Positions 44,087 through 53,663 of a stretch of DNA of 64,000 bases are shown here, piece after piece (position 1 is the first letter of the stretch; the number at the start of each line of letters is the position of its first letter). The notes beneath the pieces are model-generated. The model was not told the DNA's origin. It ran no database searches and saw nothing but the letters and a program-made list of their open reading frames with translations. The position numbers and the translations under genes were made by a program. Origin of the DNA: Rhodanobacteraceae bacterium (GTDB lineage: Bacteria; Pseudomonadota; Gammaproteobacteria; Xanthomonadales; Rhodanobacteraceae); contig SCQS01000048.1 of assembly GCA_004299705.1 (NCBI GenBank), forward strand, positions 62,001 through 126,000. The letters run 5' to 3'.

Positions 44087-45136
44087 CTAGGCGCCGTGTT
44101 CCTGATCCAGCAATCGGGATGCGCCGAACACGCAGGTGAATGTCGAGCCCTTGCCTGATTCGCTCTCGATCCGCAGCTCGGCGTCGTGCAGGTTCAGTAC
44201 GTGCTTGACGATGGACAGTCCGAGCCCGGTGCCGCCGCTGGCGCGCGAGCGGCTGGACGACACGCGGTAGAAACGTTCGGTGAGCCTTGAGAGGTGTTCG
44301 GCCGGAATGCCGTAGCCGCTGTCGCTGACCGAATATTCAGCGCCGGACGACGTGCGCCGCCAACGGATCGTGACGCTGCCACCATCGGGCGTGTAGCGCA
44401 CCGCGTTGCTGACCAGGTTCGAGAACGCGCTGTGCAGATCCTTGGGTGAGCCCAGCAGATCCACGCGTGCTTGGTCTTCCAGCACTACCCGATGCCGACC
44501 CTGGCTCAAGGCCTCGGCCTCGCGGCGCAGTGTTTCCAGCATCGGCGCCATCTCCACGCGTTCCTCGGACAACTGCTGCTGCATCTCCAGCCGCGACAGC
44601 TCCAGCAGATCCTCGACGATCTGGCGCATGCGCTGCGACTGCGCGCGCATCTCGCTCAACACCGGCGCCAGCGCGGGCACGTCTTCGGGGTCGAGCAATT
44701 CGAGATAGCCGTGGATCACGGTCAACGGCGTGCGCAATTCATGCGAGACATTGGCGACGAAATCGCGCCGCACTTGCTCCAGGTGCGTGACCCGGCTGAT
44801 GTCCCGCGCGATCAGCAGGCGGCGCTGATCGCCGTAGGGAATCAATGAAAGCTGCAGGCGCACGCCGGCCGCGACCGGCGAGGCGATGTCGTCGATCTCG
44901 CTCTCGCCTGCCCGCAGCCACGCGCCGATTTCGCCTTCGCCGAAGCGTGCGGCAACCGGCGCGCCGCGCTCGCGCGGCCACGCGATTCCCAGCAGGCCTC
45001 CCGCAGCGGGATTGCACCAGCGGATGCGGCCATCGCGGTCCAGCAGCACCAGCGCATCGGGCAACGCGCAGGCGACGGTGCGCAGGTCGCGCAACTGCAT
45101 CGCCAGGCGCCGGGCGCGCATGCGATCCGCGTTCAC
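44087..45136 (-). CDS. phoR: PhoR-like sensor kinase without membrane segments
   Basis: This 349-residue histidine kinase is paired with PhoB. It starts directly with a linker and a PAS domain (LPDALVLLDRDGRIRWCNPAAGGLLGI), then the dimerisation box DFVANVSHELRTPL (His132), and the ATPase domain with NLVSNAVRYTP, DSGYGIP and GGTGLGLSIVKHV. The two N-terminal membrane helices of usual PhoR (E. coli 431 residues) are missing. The GTG start overlaps the phoB stop (GTGA), so no room exists upstream. It probably acts as a soluble kinase, or another protein links it to Pst/PhoU. Confidence 0.9.
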   Translation of the reverse strand: MNADRMRARRLAMQLRDLRTVACALPDALVLLDRDGRIRWCNPAAGGLLGIAWPRERGAPVAARFGEGEIGAWLRAGESEIDDIASPVAAGVRLQLSLIPYGDQRRLLIARDISRVTHLEQVRRDFVANVSHELRTPLTVIHGYLELLDPEDVPALAPVLSEMRAQSQRMRQIVEDLLELSRLEMQQQLSEERVEMAPMLETLRREAEALSQGRHRVVLEDQARVDLLGSPKDLHSAFSNLVSNAVRYTPDGGSVTIRWRRTSSGAEYSVSDSGYGIPAEHLSRLTERFYRVSSSRSRASGGTGLGLSIVKHVLNLHDAELRIESESGKGSTFTCVFGASRLLDQEHGA

Positions 45137-45822
45137 GGATTGACCGAAAACCGGTAGCCGGTGCCGCGCACGGTCTGGATCAGCCCATCCACGCCGAACG
45201 GCTCCAATGTCTTGCGCAGGCGGCGGATGTGCACGTCCACCGTGCGTTCTTCGACGTACACGCTGCCGCCCCATACCTGGTCCAGCAGTTGCGCGCGCGA
45301 GTACACGCGCTCGGCGTGTGTCATGAAGAAATGCAGCAGGCGATATTCGGTGGGACCGATTTCGATCTGCGTATCGCCGGCGTAGACACGATGCGCGGGC
45401 CCGTCGATGCGCAGGCCGCCCGACTCGATCGAGCCGGCACCGTCGTCGCCCTGCGCGCGCCGCAGCACCGCCTTGATGCGTGCGATCAGCTCGCGCGTCG
45501 AGAACGGCTTGACCACGTAATCGTCGACGCCAGCTTCGAGCCCGTTGACGCGATCCATCTCCTCGCCGCGCGCGGTCAGCATGATGATCGGCACCTCGGC
45601 GGTGCCTTGCTCGCCGCGCAGGCGACGCGCCAATTCCAGCCCGGTCATGCCCGGTAGCATCCAGTCCAGCAGGATCAGGTCAGGCGGCGTGTCACTGATG
45701 GCGACCAGCGCGGCGCGCGCGTCGGCGGCGTGGATCACTTCCATGTCGGCCTTGCGCAGGGCGAAAGCCACCATGTCGCGGATCGAGGCTTCGTCTTCGA
45801 CAACCAGAATGCGTTTGTGCAT
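45133..45822 (-). CDS. phoB: Phosphate response regulator PhoB
   Basis: This 229-residue OmpR-type regulator has a receiver domain (Asp53 in [10 protein letters not shown], conserved Lys in [10 protein letters not shown]) and a winged-helix DNA-binding domain ([34 protein letters not shown]) that binds Pho boxes. It should activate pst, the porin gene and its own operon. A canonical Pho box lies 48 bp upstream (45871-45888). phoR follows with a 4-bp overlap. Confidence 0.97.
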   Translation of the reverse strand: MHKRILVVEDEASIRDMVAFALRKADMEVIHAADARAALVAISDTPPDLILLDWMLPGMTGLELARRLRGEQGTAEVPIIMLTARGEEMDRVNGLEAGVDDYVVKPFSTRELIARIKAVLRRAQGDDGAGSIESGGLRIDGPAHRVYAGDTQIEIGPTEYRLLHFFMTHAERVYSRAQLLDQVWGGSVYVEERTVDVHIRRLRKTLEPFGVDGLIQTVRGTGYRFSVNP

Positions 45823-45851
45823 GCGAGGTTTCGTGGCAGTCCCGTGACGCC

Positions 45852-45888
45852 ATTATTGCAGCGGCGCAACGTGACAGTCTCGTGACAG
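45852..45888 (-). promoter_or_regulatory. Pho box and -10 element of phoB
   Basis: On the minus strand, CTGTCAC, GAGA, CTGTCAC (45888-45871) gives two half-sites with the 11-bp period of a Pho box. AATAAT (45857-45852) lies 13 bp further downstream as a -10 element. The box replaces a -35, as at PhoB-activated promoters, and implies autoregulation. Confidence 0.85.
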
Positions 45889-45906
45889 CGGCGCAAGGGA
45901 AAACAT

Positions 45907-45981
45907 CCGTTCGTGGTGAGGTATCGAACCACGAACGGGATCAGGCCACGCAAGTTCGTCCTTCGATACCTCAGGACGAAC
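45907..45981. repeat. Double-hairpin repeat family D, copy 2
   Basis: CCGTTCGTGG (45907-45916) pairs with CCACGAACGG (45929-45938), then GTTCGTCCT (45954-45962) pairs with AGGACGAAC (45973-45981). Loops carry GAGGTATCGA and its complement, as in the copy at 11295-11374. It lies between the phoB promoter and mutS. Confidence 0.8.
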
Positions 45982-46037
45982 GGGGCTCTAACGTTGACGT
46001 CGCTGAAAGCTCCGACGCTTGGGCGCCGGAGCCGCGC

Positions 46038-48683
46038 ATGCGACACTGCGCGCTTTCCGAAGCGGCTGCACCGATGGACCAGGCCGAACTCGCCCGCCAC
46101 ACCCCACTGATGCGCCAGTACTTCGCCGCCAAGGCCGAGTACCCGGCGACATTGCTGTTCTTCCGGATGGGCGATTTCTACGAACTGTTCTACGACGACG
46201 CACGCAAGGCCGCGCGCCTGCTGGACATCACCCTGACCCAGCGCGGCGAATCGGCCGGCGCGCCGATCCCGATGGCGGGCGTGCCGTATCACGCGATCGA
46301 GGCCTACCTCGCCAAGCTGGTGCGCGCGGGCGAGTCGGCCGCGATCTGCGAACAGATCGGCGATCCCAGCGGCAAGGGCCCGATGGAGCGCAAGGTGGTG
46401 CGCGTGGTCACGCCCGGCACGCTGACCGACGAGGCGCTGTTGCCGGAACGCCGCGACAACCTGTTGCTGGCGATCGCCGCAGGACAATCGGGATACGGGC
46501 TTGCATGGGTCGACCTTGCGGGCGGACGCTTCGTGCTGGGAGAGGTCGCGGACGCCGATGCACTGGCCGCCGAACTGGCGCGGCTCGCGCCCGCGGAAAC
46601 CTTGGTCGGCGAAGACGTGGCATGGCCGCCCGCGGTCGCGTCCCTGACCGGGCTGCGCCAACGGCCACCGTGGCATTTCGACGCCACCAGCGCGCAACGC
46701 GAACTGACGAAGTTCTTCGGCACCCAGGATTTGTCGGGATTCGGCGCGGATGGTGTGCCGCTGGCGATCGCCGCAGCAGGTTGCCTGTTGGGTTATCTGA
46801 AGGAAACCCAGAAGGCCGCGTTACCACACCTGACCGGACTTGCCGCCGAGTCGGCCGATGAAACCGTGGCAATGGATGCGGCCACCCGCCGCAACCTCGA
46901 ACTCGACATGCACCCTTCGGGCGATGCGCGCTACACGTTGCTGGGTGTGCTCGATTCCACCATCACCCCGATGGGCTCGCGCGCGCTGCGGCGCTGGCTG
47001 CACCGCCCGCTGCGCGACCACGCGACGCTGCGCCTGCGCCACCAAGTGCTCGCCGCGCTGATCGAGGCCGGCGTGTTGAACGTACTGCGCGAAAAACTGC
47101 GCGGCATCGGCGATCTCGAACGCATCCTCGCGCGCGTGGCGCTGCGTTCGGCACGTCCGCGCGATCTGGCAACCTTGCACGACGGCCTCGCCGCAGCACC
47201 CGATTTCAAGCAGACACTGGCGAAACTCGAATCGCCGCTCTTGCACCAACTGCTGGAACGCCTCGGCGAACACGCCGACACCGTGCGCCTGCTGCAGGCC
47301 GCCATCGTGGAACGCCCGCCCGCTTTGCTGCGTGAGGGCGGCGCGATTGCCGAAGGCTACGACGCCGAGCTGGACGAGTTGCGCCAACTTTCGACCCACG
47401 CCGACCAGTATCTGGTCGAACTGGAAGCACGCGAACGCGCCGCCACTGGCATCGCCACGCTGAAGGTCGGCTACAACCGGGTGCACGGCTACTACATCGA
47501 ATTCGGCAAGGCCCAGGCCGACAAGGCGCCCGCGCATTACACCCGCCGCCAGACCACCAAGAACGCCGAGCGCTACATCACCGAGGAACTGAAGGCATTC
47601 GAGGACAAGGTGCTGTCGGCCAAGGAACGCGCGCTGATGCGCGAACGTGCGTTGTACGACGGCGTGCTGGATGCATTGATCGAAAAACTCGCGCCGTTGA
47701 AGCAGGCTGCGCAAGCGCTGGCCGAACTCGACGTGCTGGCCGCGCTGGCCGAACGTGCGGACGCGCTCAACTGGTCGCGGCCCGAACTGGTGGACGAGCC
47801 CGTGATCGCGATTGAACGCGGCCGGCATCCGGTCGTCGAAGCCGTGCGCACCGAACCTTTCGAGCCCAACGATCTCGCGCTCGACGACGCACGCCGGATG
47901 CTGGTAATCACCGGCCCGAACATGGGCGGCAAATCGACCTACATGCGCCAGAACGCGCTGATCGTGCTGCTGGCGCACATCGGCAGTTACGTGCCCGCGG
48001 CACGCGCAACGCTCGGCGCCATCGATCGCATCTTCACCCGCATCGGCGCGGGCGACGACCTCGCACGCGGGCAGTCGACCTTCATGGTCGAGATGTCGGA
48101 GACCGCCAACATCCTGCACAACGCTACGGCGCACTCGCTGGTGTTGATGGACGAAGTCGGTCGCGGCACCTCGACCTACGATGGTCTTGCACTCGCGCGT
48201 GCGGCGGCGGTGCATCTCGCGACGATCAATCGCGCGTTCACGCTGTTCGCGACGCACTACTTCGAACTGACCGAACTCGCGGCACAATACGACGGCATCG
48301 CCAACGTGCACCTCGACGCTGTCGAGTACCATGACCGCGAGCGCGGCGAGCAACTGGTGTTCATGCATGCCGTCAAGGAAGGCCCCGCCAACCGCAGTTT
48401 CGGCCTGCAGGTCGCGGCGCTGGCGGGCCTGCCGAAAGCGGTGATCGCGGAGGCGAAGCAGACGCTCGTATTGCTGGAACGCGGCCACCGCGGCACGCCG
48501 GCCCAGGCGGCGCAGACGAGCGGACACGCATCGCCGCAGACCGATCTGTTCGCATCCGCGCCGGCTGATCCGGGACTCGTCGAACTTGCCGATGCACTGA
48601 ATGACCTCGACCCGGATGCCCTGAGTCCGCGCGAGGCGCTGGACGCGCTTTACCGACTTCGGGCCAAGCTGCCACAGCGATGA
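46038..48683 (+). CDS. mutS: DNA mismatch repair protein MutS
   Basis: This 881-residue mismatch-binding ATPase has the mismatch-recognition start [20 protein letters not shown] (Phe-x-Glu wedge), connector and lever domains, and an ATPase with Walker [22 protein letters not shown] and [11 protein letters not shown]. The C-terminus carries the tetramer region. GGAG lies six bases before the ATG at 46038; an ATG at 46074 would match E. coli better in length. Its stop overlaps the next gene start by four bases (ATGA). Confidence 0.96.
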   Translation: MRHCALSEAAAPMDQAELARHTPLMRQYFAAKAEYPATLLFFRMGDFYELFYDDARKAARLLDITLTQRGESAGAPIPMAGVPYHAIEAYLAKLVRAGESAAICEQIGDPSGKGPMERKVVRVVTPGTLTDEALLPERRDNLLLAIAAGQSGYGLAWVDLAGGRFVLGEVADADALAAELARLAPAETLVGEDVAWPPAVASLTGLRQRPPWHFDATSAQRELTKFFGTQDLSGFGADGVPLAIAAAGCLLGYLKETQKAALPHLTGLAAESADETVAMDAATRRNLELDMHPSGDARYTLLGVLDSTITPMGSRALRRWLHRPLRDHATLRLRHQVLAALIEAGVLNVLREKLRGIGDLERILARVALRSARPRDLATLHDGLAAAPDFKQTLAKLESPLLHQLLERLGEHADTVRLLQAAIVERPPALLREGGAIAEGYDAELDELRQLSTHADQYLVELEARERAATGIATLKVGYNRVHGYYIEFGKAQADKAPAHYTRRQTTKNAERYITEELKAFEDKVLSAKERALMRERALYDGVLDALIEKLAPLKQAAQALAELDVLAALAERADALNWSRPELVDEPVIAIERGRHPVVEAVRTEPFEPNDLALDDARRMLVITGPNMGGKSTYMRQNALIVLLAHIGSYVPAARATLGAIDRIFTRIGAGDDLARGQSTFMVEMSETANILHNATAHSLVLMDEVGRGTSTYDGLALARAAAVHLATINRAFTLFATHYFELTELAAQYDGIANVHLDAVEYHDRERGEQLVFMHAVKEGPANRSFGLQVAALAGLPKAVIAEAKQTLVLLERGHRGTPAQAAQTSGHASPQTDLFASAPADPGLVELADALNDLDPDALSPREALDALYRLRAKLPQR

Positions 48684-49861
48684 TTCTGATCGGTTACGCG
48701 ATCATCCTCGCTGCCTTCCTGGCCTGGAATGTGTGGAATGGCAGTGCGGACTCGTTGCTGGCGGCCTGGATGCAACGCCGCCGTCGCCAACGCTACCGCA
48801 CCGATCCGGATGCCGTCTCCATGCAAGCCGCGGCCAACGGACACGCCGCAGTGATGGCGCCCAACGCGGGCGTCGCCGTCGCTGTTGTCACGCCGGCAGG
48901 TGTGCGGCACGTGTTCGCGGGTCAGGTCGATGGCGCCGATTCACCCGCCCCCGATGCCGATACGCGCTTCGAGATCGGCTCGCTCACGAAAACCTTCACC
49001 GCCGCGTTGCTGGTGGCGATGCAGCGGCAAGGCTTGGTACGACTCGATACGCGACTCGACGCACTGTTGCCGCCCGACGCGCGCCTCGGCAAGCAGCAAC
49101 CGGTTCCGGCCACACTGACCAGCCTTGCCACGCATACCTCGGGACTGCCGCGTCTGCCGTGGGGCCTGCCGATGCTGGCCGGCCTGTACTGCACCCCGCG
49201 CCAGCCGTACCGATTCATCGGAGAGAAAACGCTGACGCGCTGGCTGCGTCACCGCCGCATCCGGTTCGGCGGGCGCCATCGCTACTCCAACCTTGGTTAT
49301 GGCTTGCTGGGGCAAGTGCTGGCACGGCGCGCCGGCGTCGACTATGCGGGCGCCCTGCAGCATTTCGTGCTGGAACCGCTGGGTCTGGATGGCGTCACTG
49401 CAGCAGCCGATGCTGCCTGCGCGCAGCCGCACACGTCGTTGGGACGACGCACGCCGGCGTGGAACCTGCGCGCCTTGACACCGGCCGGCGGATTGCGCGC
49501 CAGCCTTGCCGACATGACGCGTTGGCTGCAAGCCAACATGGCGGAACAGCCTCCGTTGGATGCGCGCCTGCACACTGCACGCGAAAACTCGGGCGGTCTC
49601 GGACGCAGCATCGCGTTGGGCTGGCACGTCGATGGCGAAGGCGACCGTCGCGCGGTCTGGCACAACGGGCGCACCGGAGGTTCGTCCAGTGTGATGGCCT
49701 TCGCGCCTGCGCACGGCATCGGCATCGTGGTGCTGAGCAATTCGGCCGCGAGCGTCGATGCGCTGGGCCTGCGTCTGCTGCACGCGACGGCCGCAGGCGC
49801 CGACGATCAATCCGGCAACGCCGCCCCCGTGCACATGCAACGCATTACGGAACCGTACTGA
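48680..49861 (+). CDS. Beta-lactamase-family serine hydrolase
   Basis: This 393-residue enzyme of the class C/EstB-type beta-lactamase fold has one N-terminal membrane helix (residues 1-20) and then Ser101-x-x-Lys104 in [11 protein letters not shown], the tyrosine motif YSN in [11 protein letters not shown], and HNGRTGG as the third motif. Such proteins act as esterases, peptidases or DD-peptidases; a beta-lactamase role is not implied. It is translationally coupled to mutS, an odd pair with no known link. Probably periplasmic. Confidence 0.87.
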   Translation: MILIGYAIILAAFLAWNVWNGSADSLLAAWMQRRRRQRYRTDPDAVSMQAAANGHAAVMAPNAGVAVAVVTPAGVRHVFAGQVDGADSPAPDADTRFEIGSLTKTFTAALLVAMQRQGLVRLDTRLDALLPPDARLGKQQPVPATLTSLATHTSGLPRLPWGLPMLAGLYCTPRQPYRFIGEKTLTRWLRHRRIRFGGRHRYSNLGYGLLGQVLARRAGVDYAGALQHFVLEPLGLDGVTAAADAACAQPHTSLGRRTPAWNLRALTPAGGLRASLADMTRWLQANMAEQPPLDARLHTARENSGGLGRSIALGWHVDGEGDRRAVWHNGRTGGSSSVMAFAPAHGIGIVVLSNSAASVDALGLRLLHATAAGADDQSGNAAPVHMQRITEPY

Positions 49862-49876
49862 AACGCGTGGCGACGC

Positions 49877-50821
49877 TCAGTGCTTGTCGCCTTCCGGAGC
49901 CGGCTGCACGGCGCGTCCCGCTGCGTCCGTAGCGGAAGTGGGAAACGGTTTCGGGACTCGCACGTGCACGATGGTCGGTGGCGACGCGCTGCTTGCCGCC
50001 GCCTGCACGCCGCCGCCCACCGACGGCCGCATCGGCAGGCTGGTCGCAGGCACCGACCATTCCCGCGCGGGCTGGGTGGACGTGCCCGCACTGAGGTGCA
50101 TCGACTCGACCGGAACCGCGACCGTGACCGACCGCTCCGCATGCGGCACGACACGCACGGGTGCGACGCCCGCAGATGCCCCCGCTGGAATCGGCACGGC
50201 GGGCACTTTCAACGAATCCGACGCCGACGCCGCAAACGGCGCTGTGGCCGGGGCCGCATGGGCTTCGTCGGGCAAGCCGACTTCCGGGATCGCGTTCCAC
50301 TCCTCACGCGTCATGCCTTCCGGAATCGCATCCACCGGCGCGGCTTCGAGGCGCGCCGGCATGCGCCCGGCCTGCACCAGCGAGCGGATCGCGTGGAACA
50401 CATCGACCCGTCCGAAGGGCTTCTTCACGAAACCGTCGGCGCCGAAACGTTGCACGTAGAACTGTTCGGTCGCCTGCTGGTTGCCGCTCATCATGATGAT
50501 CGGCGTGGTGCGGGTGCGGCTGTCGCGCCTGAGCGCGCGCAATACCGCGAAGCCCGAGATGCCGGGCAGCACGATGTCCAGGAAGATCAGGTCGGGAAAA
50601 TGCGTGTGCGCCGTCTCGACCGCGGCTTCGCCATCGGCGGCCTTCAACACTTCGTAGCCGTCCTGCGCCAGCATCTTGCCCAGCACCGCGCGAATCGTGG
50701 CCGAATCGTCCACCACCAGCACCCGCGCCCCCAACGACGCGCGCACGCGCTCGACGTTGCGACGGTCGCCGGCCGGCGCGTTCGTCCCCACGAATCGCTT
50801 GAACAGATCGAAGACCGCCAT
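49877..50821 (-). CDS. PilH-like response regulator with a long disordered tail
   Basis: This 314-residue protein has a receiver domain at about 34-150 (VLVVDDS, Asp82 in FLDIVLPGISG, and the conserved Lys in FVKKPFG), as in the twitching-motility regulators PilG/PilH. An N-terminal 30-residue segment is unusual. The C-terminal 150 residues are Pro/Ala/Ser-rich and probably disordered. No DNA-binding domain is present, so output is likely by protein contact. The ATG at 50821 gives MAVFDLFKRF. No kinase is nearby. Confidence 0.83.
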   Translation of the reverse strand: MAVFDLFKRFVGTNAPAGDRRNVERVRASLGARVLVVDDSATIRAVLGKMLAQDGYEVLKAADGEAAVETAHTHFPDLIFLDIVLPGISGFAVLRALRRDSRTRTTPIIMMSGNQQATEQFYVQRFGADGFVKKPFGRVDVFHAIRSLVQAGRMPARLEAAPVDAIPEGMTREEWNAIPEVGLPDEAHAAPATAPFAASASDSLKVPAVPIPAGASAGVAPVRVVPHAERSVTVAVPVESMHLSAGTSTQPAREWSVPATSLPMRPSVGGGVQAAASSASPPTIVHVRVPKPFPTSATDAAGRAVQPAPEGDKH

Positions 50822-50993
50822 GTTTTTCCCCAACGCTGTGGCACTAGTGTCGGGCGGGCGCCCGCCGCACGCAAGCGGGCCATCGACCGGCCCGCCAGCG
50901 GCAACCTTCCGGGCGGCTTGCGCGGCTCGCATTCGCTCGAATCTTCAAACGCAAGTAACTGACTATACTAAAATATATCCGGCGCTCCGGTCG

Positions 50994-52667
50994 CTAAAAA
51001 GTCAGCACATCGCCCACCACGATCTCGGGTTTCCGGCGCACCCCGACCTCGGCGCGCAGCGGCTCCGCCACGGTGAAATACAGCACCCGGTTGAACGAGC
51101 CGCGCAAGTTGCCGATCCGGAAGCCGGCGCCCACGCTGGAATACCACGGGCTCCAACCCTGCCCCGCCGGCCGGTCGATGATCGCATCATCGTTGAACAC
51201 CACGAACCCGACCTGGAAGGTGTGGAACCACACCATAGGCGTCACGATGCGGTCGGCCAGAGTCATGCGCACGCGCCGACTGCCGGTGGCGTAGAAATTC
51301 GGATAGCCGCGCAAGGCCTGGAAGCCTCCGATGTACAGGCGATCCTCGGGATCCGGGTGCAGCAGCGATGCGTAATCGACATGGAACACCAACGTCTGCC
51401 GCCGCCACGGCTGCCCGTAGGCGGTGGCTGCCGCGACCAGCGACGCGTTGTGCCATCCGCCAGCATCATGGCGCGCGGTAAACGAACCATCGGCGAGCAC
51501 GACCCAGTGCGCGAACGGCTCGAAGCCATCGCTCGCGCTCAACGTGACATCCGGCCCACTGCCGCTGGCGCCCAGCACCATCGAGTTCCAGAGCACCTGC
51601 GCACGTGCATCCCAGCCGAGGTTGTAATCCTCGGTGCGCGCGACTTCGCGCAGGTTCTCGAAACTCGCGAAATGATCCTGGTGCAGGCTCAGCACCGGCC
51701 CGACCCCCGCCAAGGTGCGCGGCGCGCCGAGCGGCGGCGGCAGGTCACCCGCGGCGACCCGTACGGGGACGCCGTAACCGTAGTGTGCGTAGTCCATCGC
51801 GATGCCGGCGCGCAGAGCGGTTTCGCCGTTGAAGCCCAGCAGCCTTTGCCAGTCCGCCGCGAACGTTTGTTCGCGTTGCGGCAGGTACCACTGCTGCACG
51901 CCATCGTCATAGTAAGTGAGGTTCAGGCGCTGGTCCAGCATCGTCACGCCTGCGCCCCACGGCGTGGTGTCGAGCAGGAACGGCTTGTCCAGCGCCAGCG
52001 ATTCGAGACGACCATCAGACAGATCCTCGTAATACGCGGCCGCCGTCCAGTCGCTGCCGAGCAAGGCGGGCGACAGGAATTCCAGCACGTTCATGCTGCG
52101 ATCCAGTGTTTTCTGATGCCCGATCGCCAGCGTCTGCCCGCTGCCGAGGAAGTTGGAATCCTCCAGCTTGAAGCGCCACACATTGGCGTTGCCGGCGCGT
52201 GCGAAACGGGTGTCGAGTTTCAACGTCCATGCATCGCGCACGTCCACCCGCACGGCGACGGTGCCATGCGTGCAGTCGATCGGCGTGATGTCGGCACCGC
52301 GCACGAAGGTCTGGCCGCGCAGGTGCCGGATCGCTTCGTACACCTGCTGCGCATCCGCGCGTTGGCCCGAACGGATCAGCAACAGGCGGCGCACCTCCCA
52401 TACGCGGGTGCGGATGTGCAGGAAATCGGCGGTGCGCGTGTACCAGACATCTTCGCGCGGTTTGGCGAGGTCATAGACGTTGTCGACTTGGATCCGGATC
52501 GCACCGTAATGCAGCCCGGCCCGCTGGATCGCCAGCCACTCGGCTTCGCCGGCCCAGCGTGCATGCTCGATTGTGGCCGGCGGCGGACAGGCCGCTGTCG
52601 CGGCCTGGGCGTGCAGCGCGACGCCGGCACCGATCAACCCCGCCACCACCAGCCAGCGCGAGAGCAT
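50994..52667 (-). CDS. Omp85-like outer-membrane barrel protein
   Basis: This 557-residue exported protein has a signal peptide (residues 1-24, ending ATAA). A region of about 30-160 resembles one POTRA-like domain. It is followed by a beta-barrel that contains GGFQALRGYPNFYATGS, where LRGY matches the (V/L)RG(Y/F) motif of Omp85/TamA proteins. It ends with a Phe. Assignment to BamA, TamA or a surface-antigen branch is not possible. Function may be protein or lipid insertion. Upstream POTRA number looks low. Confidence 0.78.
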   Translation of the reverse strand: MLSRWLVVAGLIGAGVALHAQAATAACPPPATIEHARWAGEAEWLAIQRAGLHYGAIRIQVDNVYDLAKPREDVWYTRTADFLHIRTRVWEVRRLLLIRSGQRADAQQVYEAIRHLRGQTFVRGADITPIDCTHGTVAVRVDVRDAWTLKLDTRFARAGNANVWRFKLEDSNFLGSGQTLAIGHQKTLDRSMNVLEFLSPALLGSDWTAAAYYEDLSDGRLESLALDKPFLLDTTPWGAGVTMLDQRLNLTYYDDGVQQWYLPQREQTFAADWQRLLGFNGETALRAGIAMDYAHYGYGVPVRVAAGDLPPPLGAPRTLAGVGPVLSLHQDHFASFENLREVARTEDYNLGWDARAQVLWNSMVLGASGSGPDVTLSASDGFEPFAHWVVLADGSFTARHDAGGWHNASLVAAATAYGQPWRRQTLVFHVDYASLLHPDPEDRLYIGGFQALRGYPNFYATGSRRVRMTLADRIVTPMVWFHTFQVGFVVFNDDAIIDRPAGQGWSPWYSSVGAGFRIGNLRGSFNRVLYFTVAEPLRAEVGVRRKPEIVVGDVLTF

Positions 52668-52779
52668 CGCCGAGCCCGGTCACGCAACCGCCTCGCCAAC
52701 GGAACCGATCCCGCAGCCTACGCCGGCAATTGTTCACGCCGCGTCACGCGGGGCCTGCAGCCAGGCGCGCGCACGGCCA

Positions 52780-53616
52780 TCAGGCTTCCAGGATCACGCT
52801 GCAGCAGGTCACCCCACCCTCGGCCTTCTCCGTTTCCGACATGTCCACGCTGCGCACGTCGATGCCGAGTTCGCGCAACGCCCGTGCCGTACGCGGACAC
52901 GATGCGGGATGGATCACCGCACTGCCCACCCGCAGTGCATTCGCGGCGTGCGCTTCGGCCGGATCGACCGCCACGGTTTTCCAACCTGGGAACTGCCGTG
53001 CCTCGATCCATGCCGGATTCAACAGCAAGCGATCTTCCGCCACCTGCGTGACCGCGCTCTTGAGGTGCAGGCAATCATGCAGCGGCGTCGCCTCGACCCG
53101 ATACCCGAACGGCGTCAGCGCCCGCGCCAACTGCGCGATGCCTTCGGCGTTGCTGCGCGCAGACGTGCCCACGTACAGCACGCGACCGAGCCGCAACACG
53201 TCGCCACCGTCCAGGGTGCCGGGTGCTTCGATGCGTGCGAGCTCGCGCAAGCCCGACAACGCTTCCGCCATCGACGCCACTTCGCCGCGCCGCGAGACTG
53301 CACCCGGCCGCGTGATCACGGCCACTTCGTCAAGCACGATCGCGGTGTCTTCCACGAACACCGAATCGGGCTGATCGGGCTGCTCGGCGAGTTGCCGCAC
53401 CTCGCAGCCGAGTTCGCGCAACGCCTGTTCGTAGGCCTCATGCTGGCGACGCGCCAGCGCGAGGTCGATCGGGCGACGCGGCAGATGACTGAGTTCGCAA
53501 TGTCCCAGCGCGCGGCTGACGGCGCGGGTGATGGCGACGCGGGTGATGGCGGTAACCCTCGATCGAAACCGTGCCCAGCGTACCTGAAGTCCAACCACGC
53601 CACCGGCGATCTCCAC
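52780..53616 (-). CDS. Dimethylargininase (DDAH)
   Basis: This 278-residue guanidino-modifying enzyme converts N-methylated arginines to citrulline and methylamines. Family motifs are FVEDTAIVLDEVAVITRPG, TLDGGDVL, the catalytic His in PLHDCLHLKSAV and the catalytic Cys near the C-terminus (GGVTCCSVILEA). The N-terminus ITRAVSRALGHCELSHL is the usual start; the ATG at 53616 adds about 20 residues because no closer start codon is in frame. It is divergent from an arginine-type permease 47 bp away, which suggests a linked role in arginine uptake and use. Confidence 0.9.
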   Translation of the reverse strand: MEIAGGVVGLQVRWARFRSRVTAITRVAITRAVSRALGHCELSHLPRRPIDLALARRQHEAYEQALRELGCEVRQLAEQPDQPDSVFVEDTAIVLDEVAVITRPGAVSRRGEVASMAEALSGLRELARIEAPGTLDGGDVLRLGRVLYVGTSARSNAEGIAQLARALTPFGYRVEATPLHDCLHLKSAVTQVAEDRLLLNPAWIEARQFPGWKTVAVDPAEAHAANALRVGSAVIHPASCPRTARALRELGIDVRSVDMSETEKAEGGVTCCSVILEA

Positions 53617-53663
53617 GCCTATACTCGCGCAACGCCGGGTTCCACCCCGGCGAGGGGCGGCGC

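Noticed and set aside
48680..49861. Annotation of the serine hydrolase as an antibiotic-resistance beta-lactamase
   Set aside because: The SxxK, YSN and HxG motifs are shared by esterases and peptidases of the same fold, and the membrane-anchored form next to mutS gives no support for a resistance role.
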